Notes: generated by a model from the sequence alone, not told the origin. A DNA stretch of 64,000 bases from Limnohabitans sp. Rim8 (GCF_945901735.1 NZ_CAMDLM010000022.1:1-64000); one strand, 5' to 3'; numbered from the stretch's first letter, positions 28,830-37,723 are shown. Program-made: numbers and translations.

Positions 28830-29822
28830 TCAAGGCCACTTGATGAGTTGCGCGAAATCATTGGCGATCTTAGTCGCGGCAGCACTCGGTTGCTTGTGCC
28901 CCCGCAACGTCCAGTATTCCCGTACGCGGGCGCTGAGGGCGACGCGATTGTCGATGGTGCAGTCGTTGCGTCCGTTGATACGATCTATTACAGGGCGAAC
29001 AATGGGAATCATCGAGATTTCATTGTTGGTAAATGCTGCGACAGACCTGTGTTCCAAATGCTTTGGTTCGATGACGACGATGGTGATATCGGTGACATCC
29101 GGGGTCTGTCTATTTTTGATCTGAGCCTCCATAGATTCAAGCATGCGCGGCAATTCCGTCAGAGTGAAAATAGAGTTATGGCGGAGGCCGCACCTTACGA
29201 CCGATGTGACATGCCCTCGTGCCGATTGCCCGAGCCGGTCGGACACTTCGGTGAAATACGTCTTGAATGGGCCGTCCTCCCACTCAAATTTCTTGTTGAC
29301 ATAGCGGGCGGCAGTGGTCGCCTCCAGCTGTCCAAAGATCTCGGCACCCAAGGCGGTGTTCCATTGATCGACCAGCTTGGCCAAAGCAAGTTCGTTGATC
29401 CCGTTCCAGAAAATGCTGCCATTCACTGGTGTATACGCGTCGAATTGCTCCATTAACTGCTCATAAGCCTCTTTTGCATACTTGTACTGGTCTCCCACCA
29501 TGAACTCGGCTTGGTACAACTCAGCAATGTCGTTTTTGACAAAAAACGAGTTGGCCTTCGTAATCCCGATCAGCTGAGGCCCAGCTGTGTGATAACCCAC
29601 TCTCCTTGCGCCGGCCTGTGCCATCGCTCGCCGGTGCACGGCTTGCATGAGTTCGGTTTTGAATTCCGGGGTCCCGAACATCTTCTGGGCCAACATCGGG
29701 TGGCCTTTCACGCGATTAAGCCAATTTAAATCGGACTCGCCATCGGTCTGAGGGAACGTGTTTTGAAGTTTAACGTACAGTTCGACGGGCATCGTTCCAC
29801 GGTAATTATTAGCATAAAGCAT
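28830..29822 (-). CDS. Unrecognised soluble protein with a possible ADP-ribosyl-cyclase-like domain
   Basis: A 330-residue protein starting at ATG 29820-29822 (MLYANNYRGTMPVEL), chosen because AAAGGGAA lies 6-7 bases upstream; a TTG 19 codons earlier is less likely. No signal peptide or membrane segment. Residues ~135-245 contain, in order, GSIFWNGINELA, FGQLEATTAARYVNKKFEW, TYFTEVSDRLGQSARGHV and SIFTLTELPRML. This order (FW..., LE.T..., ...S.R...A.G.V, S....E) resembles the CD38/ADP-ribosyl cyclase fold seen in some bacterial NADase toxins; the Glu in TELP would be the catalytic candidate. That comparison is from memory and tentative. It stands alone between mobile-element fragments and could be cargo such as an effector or defence protein. 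No partner immunity gene is visible. Confidence 0.5.
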   Translation of the reverse strand: MLYANNYRGTMPVELYVKLQNTFPQTDGESDLNWLNRVKGHPMLAQKMFGTPEFKTELMQAVHRRAMAQAGARRVGYHTAGPQLIGITKANSFFVKNDIAELYQAEFMVGDQYKYAKEAYEQLMEQFDAYTPVNGSIFWNGINELALAKLVDQWNTALGAEIFGQLEATTAARYVNKKFEWEDGPFKTYFTEVSDRLGQSARGHVTSVVRCGLRHNSIFTLTELPRMLESMEAQIKNRQTPDVTDITIVVIEPKHLEHRSVAAFTNNEISMIPIVRPVIDRINGRNDCTIDNRVALSARVREYWTLRGHKQPSAAATKIANDFAQLIKWP

Positions 29823-29950
29823 AATATTCCCTTTGTATGTCAGGATCGGAAGCCCGAAATTTTCAGGCTTCTTTTTCAAGTTGCTACGCGGTAATTTCTG
29901 ACGGATTGACCTGTGTCAAATGTTAATCCAAACTCTGTAAGATTATTCAG

Positions 29951-30075
29951 TCAAACTGAAATTTCTCCTGTTGGACGTACCTCTTCACCGTTGATTTGTG
30001 AGGCTTTCAATGGCTGTGCCGCGTGCCAACTTTTCTCAAACTGCTTTGGACTGACATAGCCCAACTGGTCTTGAC
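29951..30075 (-). pseudogene. IS3-family OrfB extreme C-terminal fragment
   Basis: The segment QLGYVSPKQFEKSWHAAQ followed by PLKASQ is the standard C-terminus of a second IS3-type OrfB (RRHSxLGYxSPxxFE family end). Everything upstream is lost. It differs from the fragment at 28478 and so comes from another element. Confidence 0.7.
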
Positions 30076-30131
30076 CCCGTGACCCAGTGCCGCAGGTGTG
30101 TTTAATCAACCGCCCGTTTTCTTTGTATTTT

Positions 30132-30256
30132 TTAATTAAAAAACATATAGGCTTCAGCACATTCCTTGAACGTTTTGTTCTTGGCTGCTGCGACGATCAG
30201 GGCGCTACGTTGGGCTCGTAGATTTTGGCGCAAGACCTTGACGACCGCTTTGATGG
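30132..30256 (-). pseudogene. Integrase core-binding-domain fragment
   Basis: The minus strand encodes VLRQNLRAQRSALIVAAA and then KNKTFKECAEAYMFFN followed by TAA. TFxECAEAYI is the hallmark of the N-terminal core-binding domain of P4-type integrases. It is on the same strand as, and in the right order with, the catalytic remnant at 26524-27045, which suggests the two are halves of one interrupted gene. Confidence 0.7.
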
Positions 30257-30515
30257 GTCTTACAAGCTGTGTTGGTCAGGCATGCACGGCGAGCAGCAAA
30301 GCTTTGGCGAACACGTCTTCGTGATCGTCTCACCCTGCGGGCAACCAATCATCCTGGAAATCAAAGCTGGCAGCGCAGCCCAAAGCGACAACGGGCTGAC
30401 CAAGCCATATGGGGCCGAAAGACATGGGCTACTTCCACCCATGACCAAATCAAATGAAGCGCTTGGGCAATTTTTCTTTGTGTCTCGGCTGTCCAACGCC
30501 CACAAGCAATCCCCC
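30257..30515. other. Gene-free stretch at the right edge of the island
   Basis: Overlapping frames exist on both strands, but none has recognisable domains. The sequence returns to the GC level of the chromosome here. Confidence 0.4.
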
Positions 30516-30549
30516 AAAAAAAACCGCAGACTTGCTCTGGGGTCTGCGG
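30516..30549 (-). terminator. Rho-independent terminator for the TakP-like gene
   Basis: On the minus strand CCGCAGAC and GTCTGCGG (30542-30549 with 30524-30531) form an 8-bp stem over a 10-base loop followed by eight T residues. It lies about 50 bases beyond the stop of the gene at 30598. Confidence 0.88.
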
Positions 30550-30597
30550 CCATTGGGGCCATCGCCAGGAGGCAAAAGCCACACGCGCCAGCGCGGT

Positions 30598-31695
30598 TCA
30601 ACCCCGCTTGATGGTGCTGTCCATGAAATTGTCAAAAGGCGACTCGCAGAACTGCGACCAGAACAGTTGCTCGTCGCGGAACTTTTTCCACGGCACATAC
30701 AGCTTGGTGAAGGCTGGGCTTTTCGCAGCCATCTCGTCGTAGAGCTCTTCAGCGGCTTTGTAGCAAGCTTGCATGATCGGCCTTGGGAAGGAGCGCAGCA
30801 CAGCGCCACCGGCCACCAATCGGCGCAGAGCAGCGGGGTTCGAGTTGTCGTACTTGGCGGTCGACCACTGGTTGGCTTCGGCGCAGGCGACTTGAATCGC
30901 TGCCTTGTAGTCGGCGGGCAAGGCGTCCAGGGCTTTGGGGTTCAGAAACAAGGTCAGGGTGGCGCAACCTTCCCACCAGCCGGGGAAATAATAGAACTTG
31001 GCCACTTTGTTGAGGCCAAGTTTTTCGTCGTCGTAAGGGCCCACAAATTCGGCCGCGTCGATCACGCCTTTTTCAAGCGCGGTGTAAATGTCGCCCGCAC
31101 CCAGTTGCTGGGGCACCACGCCCAGCTTGGACAGCACCATGCCGGCCAAGCCGCCTACTCTGAATTTCAAGCCTTTGAGGTCGGCCGCTGTTTTGATTTC
31201 TTTGCGGTACCAACCGGCCATTTGCGCGCCTGTGTTGCCGACCGGCAAACTGGTCACCCCGTGGTCTTTGTAAAAGTCGTTCAGAGCAGCCAAACCGCCG
31301 CCGTCGTACAGCCACGAATTTTGGGCGCGTGCATTCATGCCAAAGGGCATGGCGGTGCCAAAGCCAAAAGCGGGGTCTTTGCCGATGTAGAAATAACTCG
31401 CGGTGTGGCCGCCTTCCACCGCGCCGCTTTGCACCGCGTCGAGCACCTGAAGGGCTGGAGCCAGTTCACCCGCTGGGTGCACCGTGATGCGAAAGCGACC
31501 GTCGGTCAACTCGCCCACGCGTTTGGCCATCAGCTCCATGGCGCCGTAAATGGTGCCCAGTGAGCGCGGGTAGCTGGAGGCGATTCGCCATCGAATTTCG
31601 GGTCGGGTGCCCGTTTGGGCCAATGCCGGTGCGGCCATACTGGCAGCAATTCCGGTGACGGCGCTGCTGGTGGCTAAAAATTTTCTGCGTTCCAT
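30598..31695 (-). CDS. TRAP-transporter substrate-binding protein, TakP-like (2-oxo/hydroxy-acid type)
   Basis: A 365-residue periplasmic binding protein with a Tat-like signal (MERRKFLATSSAVTG then APALAQ). Family features: WRIASSYPRSLGTIYG, HPAGELAPALQVLDAV, GHTASYFYIGKDPAFGFG, LPVGNTGAQMAGWYRKEI, LGAGDIYTALEKGVIDAAEFVGPYDDEKLG and YYFPGWWEG. The GDIYxxLExGxIDAxExVGPYDDEKLG block is characteristic of TakP/LctP-type proteins that bind 2-oxo acids or lactate. The start at ATG 31693-31695 follows GGAGACC; upstream in-frame codons are not conserved. No TRAP membrane subunits are nearby, so it must pair with components encoded elsewhere or be an orphan. It is adjacent to a 2-hydroxy-acid oxidase on the same strand. 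Confidence 0.88.
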   Translation of the reverse strand: MERRKFLATSSAVTGIAASMAAPALAQTGTRPEIRWRIASSYPRSLGTIYGAMELMAKRVGELTDGRFRITVHPAGELAPALQVLDAVQSGAVEGGHTASYFYIGKDPAFGFGTAMPFGMNARAQNSWLYDGGGLAALNDFYKDHGVTSLPVGNTGAQMAGWYRKEIKTAADLKGLKFRVGGLAGMVLSKLGVVPQQLGAGDIYTALEKGVIDAAEFVGPYDDEKLGLNKVAKFYYFPGWWEGCATLTLFLNPKALDALPADYKAAIQVACAEANQWSTAKYDNSNPAALRRLVAGGAVLRSFPRPIMQACYKAAEELYDEMAAKSPAFTKLYVPWKKFRDEQLFWSQFCESPFDNFMDSTIKRG

Positions 31696-31749
31696 GAAGG
31701 TCTCCTTGTAGTAAGTGAATTGGAATGACAACGGGGGAACCGGGTTGGC

Positions 31750-32949
31750 CTAAGGCGAGGCCGTTGAGGTGTGCGGGGCCAACCCATCAGCGGCATCGCC
31801 CCAGCGCGCCAGACCGGACAGTTTCATGGACAGGCGCAATTCATCGATCAAAATTTGCAAGGCGTGTCTGGCACCGGCTTCACCGCCTGCTGCGGCACCG
31901 TACAGCACGGCACGGCCCACCGCCACGGCTTTTGCGCCCAAGGTATGGGCTTTGAGGATGTCCACCCCCCTACGCACACCAGAATCGAGCAGCAAGGGCA
32001 TCTTGCCCCCCAGCCGACGGGCGATGGCAGGCAGGGTGTCAAGGGACGCGGCCGCGCCGTCCAACTGTCGCCCGCCATGATTGGACAACCACAAAGTGTC
32101 CACCCCCATTTGGGCCAAGCGCCAAGCGTCATCGGGGTGGGCCACGCCTTTGACCATCAGTTGCCCTTTCCAGCGATCGCGCAGTCGGGCCAGATCGTCC
32201 CACTCGTAGGCCGGGTCCAAGCTTTGGCCGACCTTGGCCGCTATCGTCAGGTTGGCCGACTGTTGGCCCATGTAGCCTTTGACGTTTTCAAACTGGGGCG
32301 AGCCGCTCTGCAACATTTGCCAAGCCCAGGCCGGATGCGCCAGGCCACTGAGCACTTGCCGCACATTGAGCCGCAAAGGCACGGTGATGCCGTTGCGCAA
32401 ATCACGCTCCCGCTTGCCGCCTGCTTGCAGGTCGAGCGTGACCACCAAGGTGCCGTAGCCTGCAGCCTGTGCGCGTTGGACCAGTTGGTCATTGAAGGCA
32501 TGGTCTTTCAAAACGTAGAGCTGGAACCACAAATCGCCCTGCACGGCGTCGGCCATGGCCTCGATGCTGGTGGTGGCCATGGTCGACAAGGTGTAGGGCA
32601 AGCCCAAAGCGGCGGCCGCTTTGGCAATGGCGATGTCGGCCTGGGGCCACGCCAACATGCACGAACCCATGGGTGCGATCACGATGGGGGCTTGGGCGGT
32701 TCGGCCATGCCAAGGTGTTTGCATGTCGGGTTGGCTGACGTCGTTGAGTATCCGAGGCCGCAGCAAGGTGCGCTCAAAAGCGGCGCGGTTTTCGCGCAAG
32801 GTGATCTCGTCCTCTGCCCCGCCGTCAATGAACTCGAACACCGCTTTGGGCAAGCGCTTTTGGGCCATACGGCGCAAATCTGCGATGTTGATGGCCCTTT
32901 TCAAGTGGGCGTTCAAGCCAGCATTCAGAACCGGGTTGGGTGAGCTCAT
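31750..32949 (-). CDS. FMN-dependent alpha-hydroxy-acid oxidase/dehydrogenase (LldD/GOX family)
   Basis: A 399-residue TIM-barrel flavoprotein that oxidises 2-hydroxy acids (lactate, glycolate or mandelate type) to 2-oxo acids. Motifs: INIADLRRMAQKRLPKAVFEFIDGGAEDE, APIVIAPMGSCMLAWP, STMATTSIEAMAD, WFQLYVLKD, VTLDLQAGGKRERD, MVKGVAHPDDA and the active-site LSNHGGRQLDGA with its catalytic His and Arg, plus LLDSGVRRGVDILKA and VAVGRAVLYG for FMN phosphate binding. It overlaps the upstream dehydrogenase-like gene by 4 bases. Exact substrate cannot be read from sequence, but the TakP-like neighbour supports 2-hydroxy/2-oxo-acid use. Confidence 0.92.
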   Translation of the reverse strand: MSSPNPVLNAGLNAHLKRAINIADLRRMAQKRLPKAVFEFIDGGAEDEITLRENRAAFERTLLRPRILNDVSQPDMQTPWHGRTAQAPIVIAPMGSCMLAWPQADIAIAKAAAALGLPYTLSTMATTSIEAMADAVQGDLWFQLYVLKDHAFNDQLVQRAQAAGYGTLVVTLDLQAGGKRERDLRNGITVPLRLNVRQVLSGLAHPAWAWQMLQSGSPQFENVKGYMGQQSANLTIAAKVGQSLDPAYEWDDLARLRDRWKGQLMVKGVAHPDDAWRLAQMGVDTLWLSNHGGRQLDGAAASLDTLPAIARRLGGKMPLLLDSGVRRGVDILKAHTLGAKAVAVGRAVLYGAAAGGEAGARHALQILIDELRLSMKLSGLARWGDAADGLAPHTSTASP

Positions 32950-33878
32950 GGCGTCAGCACCTGGGTCGCTGGGGTCGTAGCCCCCGTCGTGGCCAGTCGG
33001 CGCGCCAACACACTCATCATTTGGTACAGCTCAGCCGCTTCAGGGTGCCACTGCATGACCCGCTCGGCTTGCGCCGACACCACCGCGCTGTCGCCCCGTG
33101 CGGCAGGTCCTGTGATGGCCTTGGCCGGTCCCAAGGTCAGCAAATTTTGAACACTGCCCTGCAGCAATGAGCGGTGCATGTCGGGGATCAAGGCCTCGGG
33201 CACACCAGCGGCATGCCAGGCTTCTCTGGCCACGGCCTGCAACACCGCCATGAAGTTGCTGGAAAAAACTGCCGCCGCGTGGTACAGCGGTTTGGCCTGT
33301 GCGTCCACCGGGAAACAGCTGCCGCCCACGCCCGTCAACAAAGAATGCAGCAAAGCGGTGGCCGCGGCATCACCCTCCAAGCCGCAGGGCGTGCCTGCGA
33401 ATTGGTCCAAACACTGGGCAGGGTCGGCAAAGTTGAAGACGGGATGGGCGCTGGCCACCTGCCAGCCCTGCGTCGCGAGCGCAGCCAAGCTGACGCTGGA
33501 CAAAAAGCCACTGCAATGAAAAACAGTTGGCGGCTGAGGGCGGGTCTGAGGCAAAGCCTGTGAAGGCGAGGGCAAGGGCAAAGTGGCTAACGCTTGAGCC
33601 ACGGCCTCGACTTGGCTGTCGGGCACGCTGAGCATCCACACATCGGCCGCTTGCAGCTCGGCCATCTGGGTCACCACCGCACCCGCACCCACAAACTGCG
33701 CCGCCCTCATGGCCGACGGCACGCTGCGGGAGTAAAACTGCTGCACTTGGCACAAACCCGCGCGTTGCCACAAAGCCGCCAAAGTGGTGCCCACCCGGCC
33801 ACAACCGAGCACGTTCAGGCGCAGTGCCGTGGGCGTTTGTGCTTGGCTTGGATTGGCTGAAACCGAAAGTGCAACCAT
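32946..33878 (-). CDS. Rossmann-fold / DUF2520 domain protein
   Basis: A 310-residue protein. LRLNVLGCGRVGTTLAALW is an NAD(P)-binding GxGxxG motif; VWMLSVPDSQVEAVA, VFHCSGFLSSVSL and ASAHPVFNFADP follow, and the C-terminal all-helical DUF2520 half has YHAAAVFSSNFMAVLQAVA and GPAARGD. The fold resembles short-chain ketopantoate/pyrroline-carboxylate reductases; the substrate is unknown. The start is set at ATG 33878 (MVALSVSANPS); a TTG 19 codons upstream is open but unconserved. It is co-transcribed with the hydroxy-acid oxidase (ATGA overlap). Confidence 0.85.
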   Translation of the reverse strand: MVALSVSANPSQAQTPTALRLNVLGCGRVGTTLAALWQRAGLCQVQQFYSRSVPSAMRAAQFVGAGAVVTQMAELQAADVWMLSVPDSQVEAVAQALATLPLPSPSQALPQTRPQPPTVFHCSGFLSSVSLAALATQGWQVASAHPVFNFADPAQCLDQFAGTPCGLEGDAAATALLHSLLTGVGGSCFPVDAQAKPLYHAAAVFSSNFMAVLQAVAREAWHAAGVPEALIPDMHRSLLQGSVQNLLTLGPAKAITGPAARGDSAVVSAQAERVMQWHPEAAELYQMMSVLARRLATTGATTPATQVLTP

Positions 33879-34115
33879 TTGATTTTTGTAACGAGTTGGA
33901 TTTTCATAATAGCCATGACGTGCAAAAGCAGTCAATCACATCCACGGCCTCACAGGGTAAGTCCGCATCCGCAAAAAACCAAAAGAGCCATTTGCTTGGT
34001 CATTTCGACCGTTTCTCAGGGCAGCAACACGGGGTACGCCTCAAAATTTGTCATTGACGGGGTTCTTTGGGCTTGCGCATCAAGTTGGATCCGCGCCAAA
34101 CCCCAGCCAGGCCCT

Positions 34116-35081
34116 TCAGGTTTTGCCCTGCAACATGGCCTCCACCAGCTCCTGCACCGCCAATGCCTCCTCGGCCGTGGCCAGTTTGTGGGGCTTGCCG
34201 CGCAACCACAAGTCCACTTCGCTCAATTGCCGCTGCAGTGCGCTGGTGCGCGGGTCTTCGGTGCGCCAATCCACGGCCTCCACCCAGGGTCCGCCGTCTG
34301 AGCGCCACAGTTGAAAAAATTCACGAAACTGGTGGTTCAGGCGGCTGCCACGCACCGTCACTTCTTGCCGGTCGGGCTGTTGGCCACCGGTGGTGGCCAT
34401 GACCGTGACGGGCCTCCCATCGGCGGTGGTCAAGCGGGCCAGCATGTCCAGCTCACACAAAGTGGGGTCTTGCGGGTAACGTGGCAAGGCCTGCTGCAAA
34501 GTCAGCGGCCCCAGAAATCGACCGGCCAAGAACAGGAAATGCGAGATCACTTCACGGGTGTAGCCGCCCTCCTCGCGCAGGCGCAGCCAGTCTGCATCTT
34601 TTTGCCAAGCACGGGGCCAGGCGGGGTAATTGACCACGATGTCGATGCCCAGCAGCTCACCGGCTTCACCGGCTTGGATGGCTCGGTTCAGCTCTTCAAA
34701 TCCCCGCGACGCCGCTTGCGTGAAATTGACCACACCGGGCAATCGGCTTCGGGCCAGCTGGGCCACCAGATCTCGGCTTTGGGCGTTGTCAGTCCCCAAG
34801 GGTTTTTCCATGAACACGCCCTGCCCGGCCGCGGCGGCCTGCAAGGCATAGGTTTTGCGCGGGCCTGGCGGGCAAGCCAGGTACACCACATCAGCTCCCT
34901 GCATGGCCGCCTCGGCGCTTACAGCCACCGGTGCATCGGGCAGCATGGCGCGCGTTTTGGCCACAGAATCGGACGACGGATCCCACACACTGCAGACCTC
35001 GAAAGCGGCGTGGCGCAGCGCGTTGTCCAGCATGCGCCGCCCCATAATGCCCAGACCAATGATCGCCAATTTGTGAGTCAT
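34116..35081 (-). CDS. Gfo/Idh/MocA-family oxidoreductase
   Basis: A 321-residue NAD(P)-dependent dehydrogenase of sugars or related polyols. Residues 1-120 are a Rossmann fold (LAIIGLGIMGRRMLDNAL, VVYLACPPGPRK, FMEKPLG with the EKP motif); residues ~125-310 are the alpha/beta C-terminal domain (GELLGIDIVVNYPAWPRAW, GGYTREVISHFLFLAGR). GGAG precedes the ATG by a good distance. It is a single gene separated by ~237 bases from the operon downstream on the same strand. The substrate is not predictable. Confidence 0.9.
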   Translation of the reverse strand: MTHKLAIIGLGIMGRRMLDNALRHAAFEVCSVWDPSSDSVAKTRAMLPDAPVAVSAEAAMQGADVVYLACPPGPRKTYALQAAAAGQGVFMEKPLGTDNAQSRDLVAQLARSRLPGVVNFTQAASRGFEELNRAIQAGEAGELLGIDIVVNYPAWPRAWQKDADWLRLREEGGYTREVISHFLFLAGRFLGPLTLQQALPRYPQDPTLCELDMLARLTTADGRPVTVMATTGGQQPDRQEVTVRGSRLNHQFREFFQLWRSDGGPWVEAVDWRTEDPRTSALQRQLSEVDLWLRGKPHKLATAEEALAVQELVEAMLQGKT

Positions 35082-35252
35082 ATTTTTCTCCTGTGGGTGA
35101 CAAGCTTAACAAGGCCTTGGCGGCATCAGGCCCGCCTTCACATCGCCCTTGCAAGGCCGGGCTGCCTGGCCCATCGGTGTCGCGAAGGCTGCTGACTGGC
35201 TTGATTCAAAGACGTTAAATGACAAGATTGATCCTTCAAAGAGGAGTTCGTC

Positions 35253-36578
35253 ATGGTGTTTTCGCATTGGGTTCGACATTCAATTCGCCCGGCAGCCAAG
35301 CTGCTGCTGGCCGCAGGCTGCTGCGCCGTGGCACTGATGCCGGCTTGGGCGCAGACCCCAACCGACCCTGTCAAGGCCCGTGTTCAAACGATGGCCCAAA
35401 CCCAGACGCCGGCCTTGTTGGACACCCTCAAAACCCTGGTCTCCATCGAATCGGGCAGCCGAGATCTGGAAGGCCTTGAAAAAATCAGCCAGTTGATTGG
35501 GCAACGCCTGCAACAACTGGGCATGGAGGTCAAAACCATTCCCACCCAGGCCCCAGACTTCCACCCCCAACTCAAAGGGGCAAAGCTGGGTTCGGTGGTG
35601 ATGGGCACCAAAAAAGGCAAGGGCCAAAAGAAAGTGCTGTTGATCGCCCACATGGACACCGTCTATTTGAAAGGCATGGTGGCCAAACAGCCCTTCCGCA
35701 TCGATGGCAACCGGGCTTATGGCTTGGCCATTTCGGACGACAAAGGGGGTGTGGCCTTGATTTTGCACACCGTTCAAATGCTGCAGGATTTGGGTTTTGA
35801 CGATTACGCCGAGCTGGCCGTGGCCATCAACGGCGACGAAGAAGTGGGCTCGGCGGGCTCCAGCGCCCTGTTGGTGCGATTGGGCGAGGAATACGATGCG
35901 GTGATGTCCTTTGAAGGTGGTGGCGTGGACAAAGACATGGTGCGCCTGGCCACCAGCAGCATTGCCATTGTGGAAATGAAAATCACCGGCAAAGCCTCCC
36001 ACGCCGGGGCCAACCCCGAAGGCGGGCGCAATGCTGTGTATGAATTGGCACACCAGATGCTCAAGACCCGCAATTTTGGCGACCCGGCCAAGGGGCTCAA
36101 GATCAACTGGACCGTGGCCCGCGGTGGCGATGTCCGCAATGTTATTCCGGCTTCAGCCAGCGCCATTGCCGATGTGCGATCGCTGTCCAACAAAGACCTT
36201 GACTTGATGGAGGCCAGCCTAAAAGAAGCCATCAAGGACAAGCTGATCCCTGACACCCAAATTGATTTGAGCTTTTACCGAAGCCGTCCGGCCTTTGAAG
36301 CCACACAGGCCTCTCGGGTCATGGCACAGCACGCCTTGGGGATTTTTCAGGAAATTGGCCAAAACCTGCTGGTGCAAGAGCGTGCCACTGGCGGGGGCAC
36401 AGATGCGGCTTTTGCCGGCTTGCGCCCCAAAGGCGGCGTGTTGGAGAGTTTTGGACTGCGGGGCTTTGGAGCCCACTCGAACGACGACGAGTACATCTTC
36501 ATCGACTCGATCGCGCCACGGCTGTATTTGTCCACCCGCATGGTGATGGATGTCGGCAGCGGCAAAGTCAAATGGTGA
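35253..36578 (+). CDS. Secreted M20-family metallopeptidase (glutamate carboxypeptidase / CPG2-like)
   Basis: A 441-residue enzyme with a signal peptide (LLLAAGCCAVALMPAWAQ). The dinuclear zinc site of M20 peptidases is visible: LLIAHMDTVYLKG (His, catalytic Asp), YGLAISDDKGGVALIL (bridging Asp), INGDEEVGSAGS (catalytic Glu and ligand Glu), MSFEGGG, and the C-terminal FGAHSNDDEYIFIDS (His ligand). The dimerisation lid lies at about residues 220-335 (KASHAGANPEGGRNAVYELA). It most resembles carboxypeptidase G2, which removes C-terminal Glu from folates and peptides. AGAGGAG precedes the ATG. It probably acts in the periplasm. Confidence 0.92.
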   Translation: MVFSHWVRHSIRPAAKLLLAAGCCAVALMPAWAQTPTDPVKARVQTMAQTQTPALLDTLKTLVSIESGSRDLEGLEKISQLIGQRLQQLGMEVKTIPTQAPDFHPQLKGAKLGSVVMGTKKGKGQKKVLLIAHMDTVYLKGMVAKQPFRIDGNRAYGLAISDDKGGVALILHTVQMLQDLGFDDYAELAVAINGDEEVGSAGSSALLVRLGEEYDAVMSFEGGGVDKDMVRLATSSIAIVEMKITGKASHAGANPEGGRNAVYELAHQMLKTRNFGDPAKGLKINWTVARGGDVRNVIPASASAIADVRSLSNKDLDLMEASLKEAIKDKLIPDTQIDLSFYRSRPAFEATQASRVMAQHALGIFQEIGQNLLVQERATGGGTDAAFAGLRPKGGVLESFGLRGFGAHSNDDEYIFIDSIAPRLYLSTRMVMDVGSGKVKW

Positions 36579-36595
36579 TCCTGCGCCCGCAGGAT
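36578..36595. other. Short hairpin after the M20 peptidase gene
   Basis: ATCCTGCG-CC-CGCAGGAT, perfect 8-bp arms overlapping the last base of the stop codon. No T-tract follows, so it is not a classic terminator; it may stabilise the mRNA end. Confidence 0.4.
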
Positions 36596-36609
36596 TGAGC
36601 TGACAACCC

Positions 36610-37635
36610 ATGCGCCTGCAAATTCGGCGCTCTTTTTTTAAAACACCACGCCACGCCATGACACGTCATTTGATCTTCATCACTTTTTGGGCCCTTGTGA
36701 GCCTGGTGGGCCCTGGGTCCGTCGCTTCAGCGCAGGACTTCCCACCCAAAAAGACCATCAGCATGGTCGTGGGCTTTGTGCCCGGCGGGGCGGCCGACAC
36801 GGGTGCCCGCATCATTGCCAAAAAACTGGGCGAGAACCTGGGGGTCGCGGTCACGGTTGAAAACAAAGCCGGTGCCGGCGGCAACATTGCCCACCAATAC
36901 ACCGCAACCGGCCCAGCGGACGGCAGCGTGCTGTTGTTCGGCTCGGTCGGCCCGCTCAGCATTGCCCCCAACATGATGAAGCTGCCTTATGACCCGGTCA
37001 AAGACTTGGCCCCTTTGACCATGGCGGTGAACTTCCCGAACGTGCTGGTGGTCCACCCCGGCACGGGCATCAAGAGTTTTGCTGAATTCATCGCCGCCGC
37101 CAAAAAAGACCCCGGCAAACTCGACTTTGCCTCCACCGGCCCCGGATCGGCATCCCACTTGGCGGGTGAATTGCTCAACGACATGGCCAAAATCGACACA
37201 CTGCATGTGCCCTACAAAGGCGGTGCGGCGGCGCTGCAGGACCTGCTGGGTGGGCGTGTCGCGGCTTGGTATGCCACCTACGCCACAGCAGCGCCGCACA
37301 TTGAAGCGGGCAAGGTGGTGCCCCTGGCCAGCACCGGCACGCAGCGCCTTGGCGGATTGCCCCAGGTGCCCACCATTGCCGAGTCGGGCTACCCCGGCTT
37401 CAGTGCCACCAACTGGTATGCCTTTGTGGCTTCGTCCAAAGTCCCTGCGCCTGTCCTGGACCGCTGGCATGCCGAACTGGTGAAAGTTCTTTCCGCGCCC
37501 GATGTGGTCGAGCAACTCAACAAACATGGGCTGACCCCCATGCCGGGCTCTCGCGACGATTTGGCCCGCTACATGGCCAAAGAAACGGCCACTTGGGGTC
37601 GAATCATCCGTGAGCGCAAAATCAACGGCCAATGA
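36610..37635 (+). CDS. Bug/TctC-family tripartite tricarboxylate transporter substrate-binding protein
   Basis: A 341-residue periplasmic binding protein typical of the large Bug families of Burkholderiales. Signal peptide HLIFITFWALVSLVGPGS then ASAQ; mature motifs FPPKKTISMVVGFVPGGAADTGARI, VENKAGAGGNIA, YDPVKDLAPLT, FASTGPGSASHLAGELL, HVPYKGGAAALQDLLGG, VPLASTGTQR and PTIAESGYPGF. Two starts are possible: ATG 36610, used here, or ATG 36658 (MTRHLIFITFW), which gives a more usual signal length. No TctA/TctB permease genes are nearby, which is common for these orphan binding proteins. Ligand unknown. Confidence 0.9.
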   Translation: MRLQIRRSFFKTPRHAMTRHLIFITFWALVSLVGPGSVASAQDFPPKKTISMVVGFVPGGAADTGARIIAKKLGENLGVAVTVENKAGAGGNIAHQYTATGPADGSVLLFGSVGPLSIAPNMMKLPYDPVKDLAPLTMAVNFPNVLVVHPGTGIKSFAEFIAAAKKDPGKLDFASTGPGSASHLAGELLNDMAKIDTLHVPYKGGAAALQDLLGGRVAAWYATYATAAPHIEAGKVVPLASTGTQRLGGLPQVPTIAESGYPGFSATNWYAFVASSKVPAPVLDRWHAELVKVLSAPDVVEQLNKHGLTPMPGSRDDLARYMAKETATWGRIIRERKINGQ

Positions 37636-37723
37636 GCGGGTTGTGAAAAAGCCAAGTGGTCCTTCCAACTGGAGACAAACAGGTCGTACACAACACGATT
37701 CAATTGGTTAAAATCGCAAAATA

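Noticed and set aside
30225..30611. 128-codon + frame at the right edge of the island
   Set aside because: Antisense to the integrase fragment and the terminator; composition and content look non-coding.
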